64,000 bases of DNA from positions 1-64,000 of the forward strand of contig JAFWSS010000161.1 in assembly GCA_017524385.1 (NCBI GenBank). Reading direction: 5' to 3'. The stretch comes from Prevotella sp. (GTDB lineage Bacteria > Bacteroidota > Bacteroidia > Bacteroidales > Bacteroidaceae). Shown here one piece after another: positions 24,664 to 33,338 of the stretch (position 1 is its first letter; every line of letters begins with the position of its first letter). Under the pieces are notes generated by a model. That model had not been told where the DNA came from. It saw nothing but the letters and a program-made list of their open reading frames with translations, and searched no databases. The position numbers and the translations under genes are program-made.

Positions 24664-26454
24664 TCATTGTTGGTGGTTTGTTCTTTTTTCCGCATTCTCC
24701 ACATAAGTCACAAATGCTTGGTTCACCATGCGTATGCCGCCGGTGGTGGGATAACGCCCTGTGAAGTACCAGTCGCCGGGATGGTGGGGGCACGCCTCGT
24801 GCAAGCCTTCCATGCTTTGGAACACCATTTCCACAGGGGTGTGCATGCCTTCTGGGCGCAATATCTCGACAATCTTCCTACTGATCTCCTCCGCTGTGAA
24901 GGGAGCATAGATGGCACGGACGTGGTTCATCGCCAGCGGCTGTGTCTTGCATGCGTGATAGGTGTCGGAAATCAACTGGCTTATGCCGCGTTCCCGAATC
25001 AAGGCGATGGCGGCACGGAAGGCGCAGAGTTCCTCGAGACTCGACATGTCGATGCCGTAGTAGTCGGGATAGCGAATCTGTGGCGAACTAGACACCATCA
25101 CGATTTTCTTGGGGTGCAGGCGGTCGAGGATTTTGAAGATGCTCTCCTTCAGCGTGGTGCCACGGACTACAGAGTCGTCTATGATGACCAGGTTGTCCTC
25201 ATGGGGGTGCAGCGAACCGTAGGTGATGTCATAGACATGGGCGGCGAGGTCATTGCGTTCCTTGTCCTCGGTGATGAAGGTACGCAGTTTGATGTCCTTC
25301 CATACCACTTTTTCGATGCGTACATCATTCTCGAGTTTCCTGAAACTGTCTGTCAGTCCATGGAAGGCCACCTCGGCTGTGTTGGGGATGTATGAGAAGA
25401 CAGTGTTTTTGATATCTCCTTCTATGGCCTTCATGATGGCGGATGCCAGTTGCTCTCCCAACCTTTTGCGCTCCAGGTAGATGTCTTTGTCGGAGCCTCT
25501 GCTGAAATAGATGCGCTCAAAGGAACAGGCGCTGTATTTCCTTGCGGGGAGGATTTGCTCCAACAGGCATTTCCCGCTCTTGTTGACAATGAGCGACTGG
25601 CCTGGTTGCAGTTCGCGGATGTCGTCGATTTCAAGGTCGAAGGTGGTCTGGAGTACGGGCCGCTCGCTGGCGACAGCCACCACCTCGTCGTCTTGATAAT
25701 AGAAGGCGGGACGTATGCCCCAGGGGTCTCGCATGGCAAACATCTCTCCGGAACCTGTCAGGCCGCACATCACATAACCTCCGTCGAAATGGGTCATGGT
25801 GGTGCGGAGCACATGGACCATCTGTATGTTGTCGTCGATGTATCGGGTGATGAAAATGTCCTTCAGTCCCTTCAACCGTGCGTCGCCATACAGCCGCTCC
25901 ACTTCTCGGTCGAGCCTGTGACCCATCAGTTCCAGCATGATGTAGGAGTCGCCATAAATCCTGGGCGACTGTCCTTGCCTGGTCAGGTGCTCGAACACCT
26001 CGTCGATGTTGGTCATGTTGAAGTTGCCGCATAAGCAGATATTCTTTGCACGCCAGTTGTTGCGACGCAGGAACGGATGTACATATTGCAAGCCACGTTT
26101 GTCTGTCGTGGAATAGCGTAGATGACCCATGTAGAGCTGTCCGGCAAAATACTGGTTGTCTTTTGTCTGGGAGGAACCCTTGTTGGCGGCGGAACGGGAT
26201 ATGCGTCTGAATATCTCCGTGATGGCATCCTTCCCCTCGGCACGCTCGCGAAACATGTATTCCACTCCGGCAGGAGCATCAAGATTGACGCAAGCCGCGC
26301 CCGCTCCCTCTTGGCCGCGGTTGTGCTGTTTCTCCATCATCAGGTAGAGTTTGTTCAGCCCATACCGCCAGGTGCCATGCTTCTTCTCATAATATTCCAA
26401 TGGCTTCAGCAAGCGAATCATCGCCACGCCACACTCATGCTTCAGCTGTTCCAT
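24664..26454 (-). CDS. purF: Amidophosphoribosyltransferase-like protein (PurF family, long form)
   Basis: A 596-residue member of the PurF fold. The class II glutaminase Cys is in HECGVAM (residue 8), so a short propeptide or Met removal would be needed to expose it. The domain continues with HNRGQEGAG, GHLRYSTTDKRG and GNFNMTN. The C-terminal phosphoribosyltransferase has the PRPP motif NLVIIDDSVVRGTT (about 420). Standard PurF is about 470-500 residues; this longer variant is known beside carA in Bacteroidetes and could be a paralogue rather than the main purine enzyme. It overlaps pyrG by 20 nt and precedes carA by 1-5 bp. Confidence 0.8.
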   Translation of the reverse strand: MEQLKHECGVAMIRLLKPLEYYEKKHGTWRYGLNKLYLMMEKQHNRGQEGAGAACVNLDAPAGVEYMFRERAEGKDAITEIFRRISRSAANKGSSQTKDNQYFAGQLYMGHLRYSTTDKRGLQYVHPFLRRNNWRAKNICLCGNFNMTNIDEVFEHLTRQGQSPRIYGDSYIMLELMGHRLDREVERLYGDARLKGLKDIFITRYIDDNIQMVHVLRTTMTHFDGGYVMCGLTGSGEMFAMRDPWGIRPAFYYQDDEVVAVASERPVLQTTFDLEIDDIRELQPGQSLIVNKSGKCLLEQILPARKYSACSFERIYFSRGSDKDIYLERKRLGEQLASAIMKAIEGDIKNTVFSYIPNTAEVAFHGLTDSFRKLENDVRIEKVVWKDIKLRTFITEDKERNDLAAHVYDITYGSLHPHEDNLVIIDDSVVRGTTLKESIFKILDRLHPKKIVMVSSSPQIRYPDYYGIDMSSLEELCAFRAAIALIRERGISQLISDTYHACKTQPLAMNHVRAIYAPFTAEEISRKIVEILRPEGMHTPVEMVFQSMEGLHEACPHHPGDWYFTGRYPTTGGIRMVNQAFVTYVENAEKRTNHQQ

Positions 26455-28096
26455 CGATGCAGGCTTTAATGAATGACATGAACAAAGGATGCGGATGTAG
26501 AACCGTGGATGAATATTCCGGATGGAACTGTGTTCCGATATGCCAACGGTTGGCAGGTATCTCTACGATCTCCACAAGATTGGCTGCCGGGTTGGTGCCC
26601 ACGCATTTCATCCCGTGACTCTCAAACTCGTCTTTGTATCGGTTGTTGAATTCGTAGCGGTGGCGGTGACGTTCCTTGATGAAGTTTTTTTCGCCATAGG
26701 CCTCGTAAGTGAGGCTGCCCTTGGTGAGTTCGCACTCGTAACAGCCCAGCCTCATCGTGCCACCCATCTGCGTGATGCTCTTCTGTTCCTCCATCAGGTC
26801 GATGACGGGATGTGTCGTTGGGGATTTGCAACCCCCAACTTGTGAATCGGTGGATTTGAAATCCGTATTCATGGCAAATTCCATACTGTTGGCATCTTCA
26901 TAGCCTAACACATTCCTGGCAAACTCTATCACCATCATCTGCATGCCGAGGCAGATGCCGAAAGTGGGTATGTCGTGTGTGCGTCCATATTCGGCGGCTA
27001 TCATCTTTCCCTCTATGCCGCGCAGGCCAAAGCCGGGACAGATGACGATGCCTGCCATGCCTTTGAGCCACTCGCCGATGTTCTCATGTGTGATGCCCTC
27101 GCTGTTCACAAAGACGGCCTTCACCTTGCGGTCGTTGTAAGTCCCCGCATGGGCAAGGCTTTCGATGATGCTTTTATAGGCGTCTTGCAAATCATATTTG
27201 CCCACCAAGGCAATCTTGATTTCCTTCGTGGCTCGTTTCCTGCGTTCAAGGAAGTCGCGCCAAGGGCCGAGTTCCGGAGTCTTGCCAATCTGCATACCCA
27301 TTTTTTTCAGGATGATGGCGTCCAACCCCTGTCGCTGCATGTTCACTGGCACCTCGTAGATGCTTGGCAGGTCCTGACTTTGGATTACTGCCTCCACGTC
27401 CACGTTGCAGAAATGTGCCACTTTGGCCCGCAGGGTATCGTCCAGGTCGTGTTCCGTTCGCAACACCAGCACTTCCGGTTGTATGCCAAGTCCTTGCAAC
27501 TGCTTCACACTTGTCTGCGTGGGTTTCGTCTTCAACTCGCCAGCGGCAGCCAGGTAAGGAATGTAAGTCAGATGAACGTCAAGTGCCCGATGTGGTCCCA
27601 ATTCCCATCGCAACTGCCGTATCGCCTCTAGGAAAGGTTGGCTCTCGATGTCGCCGATGGTGCCTCCAATCTCCGTGATGACGAAGTCCAACGGCTGTTT
27701 CGTGGCGTTGAGCAATATCCGTCTCTTGATTTCGTCCGTGATATGGGGCACCACCTGGATGGTTTTGCCCAGGTAGTCGCCGCGCCGCTCTCGCTCGATG
27801 ACGCTCAGGTAGATGCGCCCCGTGGTGACACTGTTGTCGCGTGTGGTCTCAATGCCAGTAAACCGCTCGTAGTGCCCCAGGTCCAGGTCGGTCTCCATTC
27901 CGTCTGTCGTCACGTAACACTCGCCATGCTCGTAGGGGTTCAGTGTCCCTGGGTCGATGTTGATGTATGGGTCGAACTTCTGGATGGTGATGTTGTATCC
28001 CCGCGCCTGCAACAGTTTCCCCAAAGATGCCGAGATAATCCCTTTGCCCAACGATGACGCTACACCGCCTGTAATGAAAATGTACTTGGTATCCAT
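26435..28096 (-). CDS. pyrG: CTP synthase with in-frame repeat insertion
   Basis: Converts UTP to CTP with ATP and glutamine. N-terminal amidoligase: KYIFITGGVASSLGKGI, QKFDPYINIDPGT, EIGGTIGDIES. C-terminal class I glutaminase: Cys in FGICLGMQMM (about 385), later FHPEYSS. At 553 residues it is about 16 longer than usual. The excess is the segment AMNTDFKSTDSQVGGCKS placed before THPVIDLMEEQ, encoded by a double hairpin (26817-26864). The insertion falls in a loop of the glutaminase domain and may be tolerated. First gene of the operon pyrG-purF-carAB-asnB. Confidence 0.95.
   Translation of the reverse strand: MDTKYIFITGGVASSLGKGIISASLGKLLQARGYNITIQKFDPYINIDPGTLNPYEHGECYVTTDGMETDLDLGHYERFTGIETTRDNSVTTGRIYLSVIERERRGDYLGKTIQVVPHITDEIKRRILLNATKQPLDFVITEIGGTIGDIESQPFLEAIRQLRWELGPHRALDVHLTYIPYLAAAGELKTKPTQTSVKQLQGLGIQPEVLVLRTEHDLDDTLRAKVAHFCNVDVEAVIQSQDLPSIYEVPVNMQRQGLDAIILKKMGMQIGKTPELGPWRDFLERRKRATKEIKIALVGKYDLQDAYKSIIESLAHAGTYNDRKVKAVFVNSEGITHENIGEWLKGMAGIVICPGFGLRGIEGKMIAAEYGRTHDIPTFGICLGMQMMVIEFARNVLGYEDANSMEFAMNTDFKSTDSQVGGCKSPTTHPVIDLMEEQKSITQMGGTMRLGCYECELTKGSLTYEAYGEKNFIKERHRHRYEFNNRYKDEFESHGMKCVGTNPAANLVEIVEIPANRWHIGTQFHPEYSSTVLHPHPLFMSFIKACIDGTAEA
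26817..26864. repeat. Double-hairpin REP-like element inside pyrG
   Basis: Hairpin one spans 26817-26839 (GTTGGGG, loop, CCCCCAAC). Hairpin two is GGATTTGAAATCC at 26852-26864. Related GGATTTGNAATCC palindromes are, from memory, common between genes in Bacteroidetes; here the element is coding and in frame. Confidence 0.65.
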
Positions 28097-28230
28097 AAAT
28101 CCTTTGTTGTTGTTTGTCGTTTGCGTAACATTCTATCTTGTGTTCGGAGTTGTCGGATTATTCGGAGTAATCGGAATTGTCAAAGTCGTCGACATTGGCT
28201 TTTATGCTATAGTCACTTTCAGGAGTATTG

Positions 28231-28372
28231 TCTTTAACTTCTTTAACTCCTTTAACTTCTTTAACTCCTTTAACTCCTTTAACTCCTTTAACTCCTTGAC
28301 TCCTTTAACTCCTTGACTTCTTTAACTCCTTCTACTTCCCTAACTTCTCCAATTCCTTCAACTTCCCAAACT
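28231..28372. repeat. Tandem repeat family B (CTTTAACTC units)
   Basis: About 14 imperfect 9-10-bp units (CTTTAACTC/CTTTAACTTC) fill the gap between the pyrG start and the amtB stop. The same unit arrays lie at 34641-34710 and 38328-38385, so the family is spread around the nitrogen genes. The rest of the gap (28097-28230) holds no recognised site. Confidence 0.85.
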
Positions 28373-28377
28373 TCATC

Positions 28378-29754
28378 CTACAATTTCCCCTTGAGGTGTT
28401 CCTCATATTCCGCCAATTCGCGTTCGCCTATGTGTGCGAGGCCATAGTGCTCGTCGTGCTGTGAGAAGTCGAGGCCTACCTTTTCACTATAGGGCGACAC
28501 ACGCATGGGAATGAGATGGTCGATAAGTTTGTAACCCAACCAACTCATGGCGAAGGTGTAGGCAAACACGATGACAATGGCGAGTAGGTGGTACAGGAAT
28601 ATCACAAATCCGTCCATCGTGCCGGCAATCAGTCCCTCTTGTATGAACACGCCTGTCAGCACCGTGCCGAAAATGCCGCCTGTGCCATGGGTGGGGAACA
28701 CGTCCAGGGCATCGTCGATGCTGCTGCGTGAGCGCCAATAAACCGCCACGTTGCAGATGAGCGTGATGACGAAAGCGATGAAAATGCTCTGTCCCACGGT
28801 GACATAGCCCGCCGATGGCGTAATGGCCACCAACCCTACGACACAACCGACAGCCGCTCCCATGGCCGAAGGCTTGCGTCCGCGCAGGCAGTCAAAGAAG
28901 ATCCAGGTCATCATGGCCGTGGCCGATGCCGTGTTGGTGTTGAGGAAGGCTTTCACGGCTTGTCCGTCGGCGTGTAGTGATGAACCTGCATTGAAACCAA
29001 ACCATCCCAACCAAAGCATCGCTGCACCCAGCAACACGAAGGGGATGTTTGCCGGTTCGCTTTTCTCCGTGCTCCTCCGCCCCAAGAAAATGGCACCTGC
29101 CAGAGCCGCTATGCCCGATGAGGCATGCACCACGATGCCGCCTGCGAAGTCGACCACGCCCCAACGCATGAACAGTCCTTCGGGATGCCATGTCATATGT
29201 GCCAAGGGGCAATAGATGATGAAGAAGAAAAACATCATGAAGAACATATATGCAGAGAACCTTACACGCTCTGCAAACGAACCTGTGATGAGCGATGGGG
29301 TGATGATGGCGAACTTCATCTGGAACAGTGCAAAGAGGGCCAGCGGTATGGTCGCGCCGCCCAACACGTTGCCTGCTGGTGTGGTATATACTTCACCACC
29401 TACGTTTTGGAACATCAGGAACGTCGACGGGTTGCCTATCACGCCGCCTATGTCGTCGCCAAAGCAGAGTGAGAAACCTACCACCACCCACAAGACGGAA
29501 ATCAGGCCCATCGCGATGAATGACTGCAACATGGTGGAGATGACATTCTTTGCGCCCACCATGCCACCGTAAAAGAAAGACAAACCCGGTGTCATCATCA
29601 AAACAAAAATCGTGGCGGTGATGAGCCATGCCACATCAGCCGCCGACACCACAGACCAATCGCACTCGAACGATGGCTCGCCTGCCACCAAACCAGCGAT
29701 GGCGAATAATGCCGTCATCGTCATCAAGATTATCCATCTTCTCTTAATCTTCAT
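28378..29754 (-). CDS. amtB: Ammonium transporter (Amt/MEP family)
   Basis: A 458-residue inner-membrane channel-like ammonium importer with about 11 transmembrane helices after an N-terminal signal-like helix. Family motifs: FFYGGMVGAKN, DFAGGIVVHASSG (pore His region), LGWFGFNAGSS, and HGTGGIFGTVLTG (second pore His). The C-terminal tail AYEEHLKGKL-like region normally contacts a PII protein, but no glnK gene is adjacent. The start is MKIKRRWIIL at 29754; the upstream frame covers the promoter. It is divergent from the gltB operon. Confidence 0.92.
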   Translation of the reverse strand: MKIKRRWIILMTMTALFAIAGLVAGEPSFECDWSVVSAADVAWLITATIFVLMMTPGLSFFYGGMVGAKNVISTMLQSFIAMGLISVLWVVVGFSLCFGDDIGGVIGNPSTFLMFQNVGGEVYTTPAGNVLGGATIPLALFALFQMKFAIITPSLITGSFAERVRFSAYMFFMMFFFFIIYCPLAHMTWHPEGLFMRWGVVDFAGGIVVHASSGIAALAGAIFLGRRSTEKSEPANIPFVLLGAAMLWLGWFGFNAGSSLHADGQAVKAFLNTNTASATAMMTWIFFDCLRGRKPSAMGAAVGCVVGLVAITPSAGYVTVGQSIFIAFVITLICNVAVYWRSRSSIDDALDVFPTHGTGGIFGTVLTGVFIQEGLIAGTMDGFVIFLYHLLAIVIVFAYTFAMSWLGYKLIDHLIPMRVSPYSEKVGLDFSQHDEHYGLAHIGERELAEYEEHLKGKL

Positions 29755-29798
29755 ACCTTTATACCTTTTATTGTTTACACTTTGCTTGATTTCGGCTG

Positions 29799-29806
29799 CA
29801 AAATTA
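29799..29806 (-). promoter_or_regulatory. Bacteroidetes -7 promoter box for amtB
   Basis: TAATTTTG on the minus strand, 45 bp upstream of the amtB ATG. Confidence 0.6.
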
Positions 29807-29867
29807 CTAATTTCCGAAAGTAATAATCTAAAATACGTGTCAATTTGATTCATATATTTTGCAAAAT

Positions 29868-29923
29868 CTGACAAATTGTATAGTTTGGTATTCCTTTTGC
29901 CCCTTTTTGCTGACAAATTGTAT
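29868..29923. promoter_or_regulatory. Paired 14-bp direct repeats between amtB and gltB (possible regulator sites)
   Basis: CTGACAAATTGTAT is found twice, at 29868-29881 and 29910-29923, 42 bp apart (four DNA turns, same helix face). An inverted near-copy (CGAACAAATTGCTA) lies at about 29942-29955. They sit between the divergent promoters of the ammonium transporter and glutamate synthase, the expected place for a nitrogen-responsive regulator. Confidence 0.5.
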
Positions 29924-30016
29924 GGAAAATGCATATTTTTGTAGCAATTTGTTCGACAAGCTGATTTTTAAGATTAAAAATGTTGCAAAATCCTTTGTTT
30001 TGTTGACCTTTTGTCA

Positions 30017-30024
30017 TACCTTTG
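30017..30024 (+). promoter_or_regulatory. Bacteroidetes -7 promoter box for gltB
   Basis: TACCTTTG on the plus strand, 41 bp upstream of the gltB ATG at 30066. Confidence 0.6.
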
Positions 30025-30065
30025 CATCGATTTTTAGACAAAAAGAAAGTTTTAAAAGGGATAAT

Positions 30066-33000
30066 ATGACAAAGTGTAAGCAAACTCAAACACGGAAAGG
30101 ATTATACCAAAGCAGTTATGAACATGACGCATGCGGCGTGGGTATGATTGTGAACATCCACGGCAACAAGAGTCACGAACTGGTGGACAATGCCTTGAAG
30201 GTGTTGGAGAACATGGAGCACCGAGGCGCAGAGACCCGCGACAAGACGGGCGACGGTGCCGGCATCATGATTCAGATTCCACATGAGTTCATTCTCTTGC
30301 AAGGGATTCCTGTACCCGAGAAGGGGCACTACGGCACCGGACTGATGTTCCTGCCGAAGGACGAGCAAAAACAGCAGGCCATCCTAAGTGTGATGATTGA
30401 GGAGATAGAGCGTGAGGAGCTGTCGTTGATGCATGTGCGGACGGTTCCCACCTGTCCTGAGGTTCTTGGGGCTGGCGCACGCGAGGTGGAGCCTTCCATC
30501 AAGCAAATCTTTGTGACTGGCGTAAGTGATGAAAAAGTACCGGTCATCGACCGTATTTTATATAAGGTGAGGAAGAGGATTGAAAACCGAGTCACCAACA
30601 AGGACTTTTACATCTGTTCGTTGTCAAGCAAGAGCATCATCTACAAGGGAATGCTGACCAGCGGCCAGTTGCGCAGGTATTTCCCCGACTTGTCGAGCCC
30701 TTACCTCACCAGCGGCCTGGCGTTGGTACACTCACGTTTCAGCACAAACACCTTCCCCACATGGTCGTTGGCGCAGCCCTTCCGCTTGCTGGCGCACAAT
30801 GGCGAAATCAACACCATCCGTGGCAACCGCGGATGGATGAAGGCAAGAGAAAGCGTGTTGAACAGCGAGGCGCTGGGCGACATCAAGGATCTGCGACCCA
30901 TCGTGCAGGAGGGAATGAGCGACTCGGCAAGCCTTGACAACGTGTTCGAGTTCCTGACCATGAGTGGACTGTCGCTGCCACAAGCGATGGCCATCCTCGT
31001 TCCTGAGAGTTTCAACGACAAAAACCCCATCAGTGAGGACTTGAAGGCTTTCTATGAATACCACTCCATACTCATGGAGCCGTGGGACGGCCCTGCAGCA
31101 CTGTTGTTCAGCGACGGACGTTATGCAGGCGGGATGCTCGACAGGAATGGACTGCGGCCAAGTCGTTACACCATCACCAAGAATGGCATGATGGTGGTGG
31201 CAAGCGAAGTGGGCGTGATGGATTTCGAGCCGGGAGACATTGTGAGCAAAGGTCGTTTGCAGCCGGGAAAGATACTCCTCGTGGACACTCAGGAGGGAAA
31301 GATCTATTACAACGGTGAAATCAAGGAACAACTGGCCAAGGCGCATCCCTATCGCGAATGGTTGAATGAGAACCGTGTGCAATTGGAGAAACTGAAGAGC
31401 GGAAGGCATGTGGACAACAGCGTGAGCAATTTAGCGCAAAAACTGGTGGTTTTCGGCTTCGGACAGGAAGACATCGACCGCACCATGGTGCCGATGGCCA
31501 CCACGGCCCAGGAACCAGTGGCTGCCATGGGCAACGACACACCGCTTGCTGTCATCAGCGACCGACCGCAAACATTGTTCAACTATTTCCGCCAGCAATT
31601 CGCACAAGTGACCAACCCTGCCATAGACCCCATCCGAGAGGAACTGGTGATGAGTCTCACTGAATACATCGGCGCCGTGGGCACCAACATTCTTACGCCC
31701 GACGCATCAAACTGCAAGATGGTGCGCCTGCCACAGCCAGTGCTGACCAATACACAATTAGATATACTATGCAACATCAGGTATAAAGGGTTCAAGACCC
31801 AGAAACTCGCGATGCTCTTCGACGTGGAACGAGGTGAGGAAGGGTTGAGAACAGCCCTTGACAACCTCTGCCACGCAGCAGAGACCAGCGTGGACGAGGG
31901 TGTGAACTACATCATCCTTTCCGATCGAGACATCGATGACCGTCATGTCGCCATACCGTCGTTGCTGGCGGTGAGCGCCGTGCATCATCACCTCATCAGC
32001 GTGGGCAAGAGGGTGCAGACGGCACTGATCGTGGAAAGTGGAGAGATACGTGAGACGATGCATGTGGCCTTGTTGCTGGGTTATGGTGCGAGTGCCATCT
32101 GCCCCTATATGGCCTTTGCTGTCCTTGACGACCTTGTGAAGCGTGGCAAGATTCAGGAGGAGTATGCCACGGCGGAGAAAAACTACATCAAAGCCGTGGA
32201 CAAAGGGCTGAAGAAGATCATGTCGAAGATGGGCATCTCCACCATCCGCTCCTATCGGGGTGCCAAGATTTTCGAGAGCATCGGACTCAGCGAAAGTTTG
32301 CTTGCAAGATATTTCGGTACGGAAATGAGCACCATAGGCGGAATAGGATTGAAGGAAATCGCACGTGATGCCATTGCCATGCACCAGGCTGCTTGTTCAC
32401 TATGCAGCGACACTGTCGCTGCAATGACTACGGCGTTGAAGAACCAAGGGCAATTCTCATGGAGGAAGGACGGCATCGCTCACGCTTGGAACCCGGAGAC
32501 GATTGTCAATCTGCAGTGGGCCACGAGGACTGGGAATTATGAAAAGTTCAAGCAGTGGGCGGCGATGGTAGATGCAAATGAAAAGCCTATCTTCATCCGC
32601 GACTTCTTCGGATGGAAGAAAGCCGCCGTCCCCACACCCATCGACGAGGTGGAGCCGGTGGAGAGCATTGTGAAGCACTTTGTGACGGGAGCCATGAGCT
32701 TCGGGGCGTTGAGCATAGAGGCCCATGAGGCATTGGCATTGGCGATGAACCGTCTGGGTGCGCGCAGCAACACTGGCGAAGGCGGAGAGGACAACCAGCG
32801 CTACCACACAGTGGTGGATGGTGTTTCTCTGTCGAGCAAGACGAAGCAGATTGCCAGTGGACGTTTCGGTGTCACCGCTGAATACCTGGTCAATGCAGAA
32901 GAAATACAAATCAAGGTGGCACAGGGTGCAAAGCCCGGAGAGGGTGGACAACTGCCGGGTTTCAAGGTGAACGACATCATTGCAAAGACGCGACACGCCA

Positions 33001-33338
33001 TCCCTGGCATTTCGCTCATCTCACCGCCTCCTCATCACGACATCTATAGCATCGAGGATTTGGCACAACTCATCTTCGACCTGAAGAACATCAACCCCAC
33101 GGCGGCAGTCAGTGTCAAACTCGTCGCGGAAAGCGGGGTGGGCACCATCGCTGCCGGCGTGGCGAAGGCAAAGGCCGACCTCATCGTCATCAGCGGGGCG
33201 GAAGGCGGCACGGGAGCCAGTCCCGCATCAAGTATGCGCTTCGCGGGCATTTCGCCCGAAATCGGACTCGCCGAGACACAGCAGACACTCGTCATGAACG
33301 GTTTGAGAAACCAGGTGCGTCTGCAAACCGACGGATAG
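30066..33338 (+). CDS. gltB: Glutamate synthase large subunit, part before an in-frame stop
   Basis: GOGAT large subunit: moves the amide of glutamine to 2-oxoglutarate. Class II glutaminase nucleophile in HDACGVGMIVN (residue 20 or so), then HRGAETRDKTGDGAG; central domain; FMN-binding synthase domain with GAMSFGALSIEAHEALA, SNTGEGGED and VAQGAKPGEGGQLPG. The frame ends at TAG (33336-33338) within the motif LRNQVRLQTDG, where homologues have a Gln, and continues unbroken in the same frame as the next feature. A single C-to-T change (CAG to TAG) explains it. As read, the product (1090 residues) lacks the Fe-S cysteines and the C-terminal beta helix. Confidence 0.9.
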   Translation: MTKCKQTQTRKGLYQSSYEHDACGVGMIVNIHGNKSHELVDNALKVLENMEHRGAETRDKTGDGAGIMIQIPHEFILLQGIPVPEKGHYGTGLMFLPKDEQKQQAILSVMIEEIEREELSLMHVRTVPTCPEVLGAGAREVEPSIKQIFVTGVSDEKVPVIDRILYKVRKRIENRVTNKDFYICSLSSKSIIYKGMLTSGQLRRYFPDLSSPYLTSGLALVHSRFSTNTFPTWSLAQPFRLLAHNGEINTIRGNRGWMKARESVLNSEALGDIKDLRPIVQEGMSDSASLDNVFEFLTMSGLSLPQAMAILVPESFNDKNPISEDLKAFYEYHSILMEPWDGPAALLFSDGRYAGGMLDRNGLRPSRYTITKNGMMVVASEVGVMDFEPGDIVSKGRLQPGKILLVDTQEGKIYYNGEIKEQLAKAHPYREWLNENRVQLEKLKSGRHVDNSVSNLAQKLVVFGFGQEDIDRTMVPMATTAQEPVAAMGNDTPLAVISDRPQTLFNYFRQQFAQVTNPAIDPIREELVMSLTEYIGAVGTNILTPDASNCKMVRLPQPVLTNTQLDILCNIRYKGFKTQKLAMLFDVERGEEGLRTALDNLCHAAETSVDEGVNYIILSDRDIDDRHVAIPSLLAVSAVHHHLISVGKRVQTALIVESGEIRETMHVALLLGYGASAICPYMAFAVLDDLVKRGKIQEEYATAEKNYIKAVDKGLKKIMSKMGISTIRSYRGAKIFESIGLSESLLARYFGTEMSTIGGIGLKEIARDAIAMHQAACSLCSDTVAAMTTALKNQGQFSWRKDGIAHAWNPETIVNLQWATRTGNYEKFKQWAAMVDANEKPIFIRDFFGWKKAAVPTPIDEVEPVESIVKHFVTGAMSFGALSIEAHEALALAMNRLGARSNTGEGGEDNQRYHTVVDGVSLSSKTKQIASGRFGVTAEYLVNAEEIQIKVAQGAKPGEGGQLPGFKVNDIIAKTRHAIPGISLISPPPHHDIYSIEDLAQLIFDLKNINPTAAVSVKLVAESGVGTIAAGVAKAKADLIVISGAEGGTGASPASSMRFAGISPEIGLAETQQTLVMNGLRNQVRLQTDG

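Noticed and set aside
28231..28372. CRISPR array
   Set aside because: Units are 9-10 bp with no spacers, and no cas genes are present; this is a simple tandem array.
29868..29955. Attachment site of an integrated element
   Set aside because: The repeats are 42 bp apart with no integrase nearby; a regulatory function fits better.
29859..30065. Upstream extension of gltB
   Set aside because: The extra codons cross the promoter and direct repeats, and the glutaminase must lie near the N-terminus.
33336..33338. Recoding of TAG as glutamine, as in some gut phages
   Set aside because: lutC and recF end at TAG exactly where the families end, so TAG is a normal stop here.
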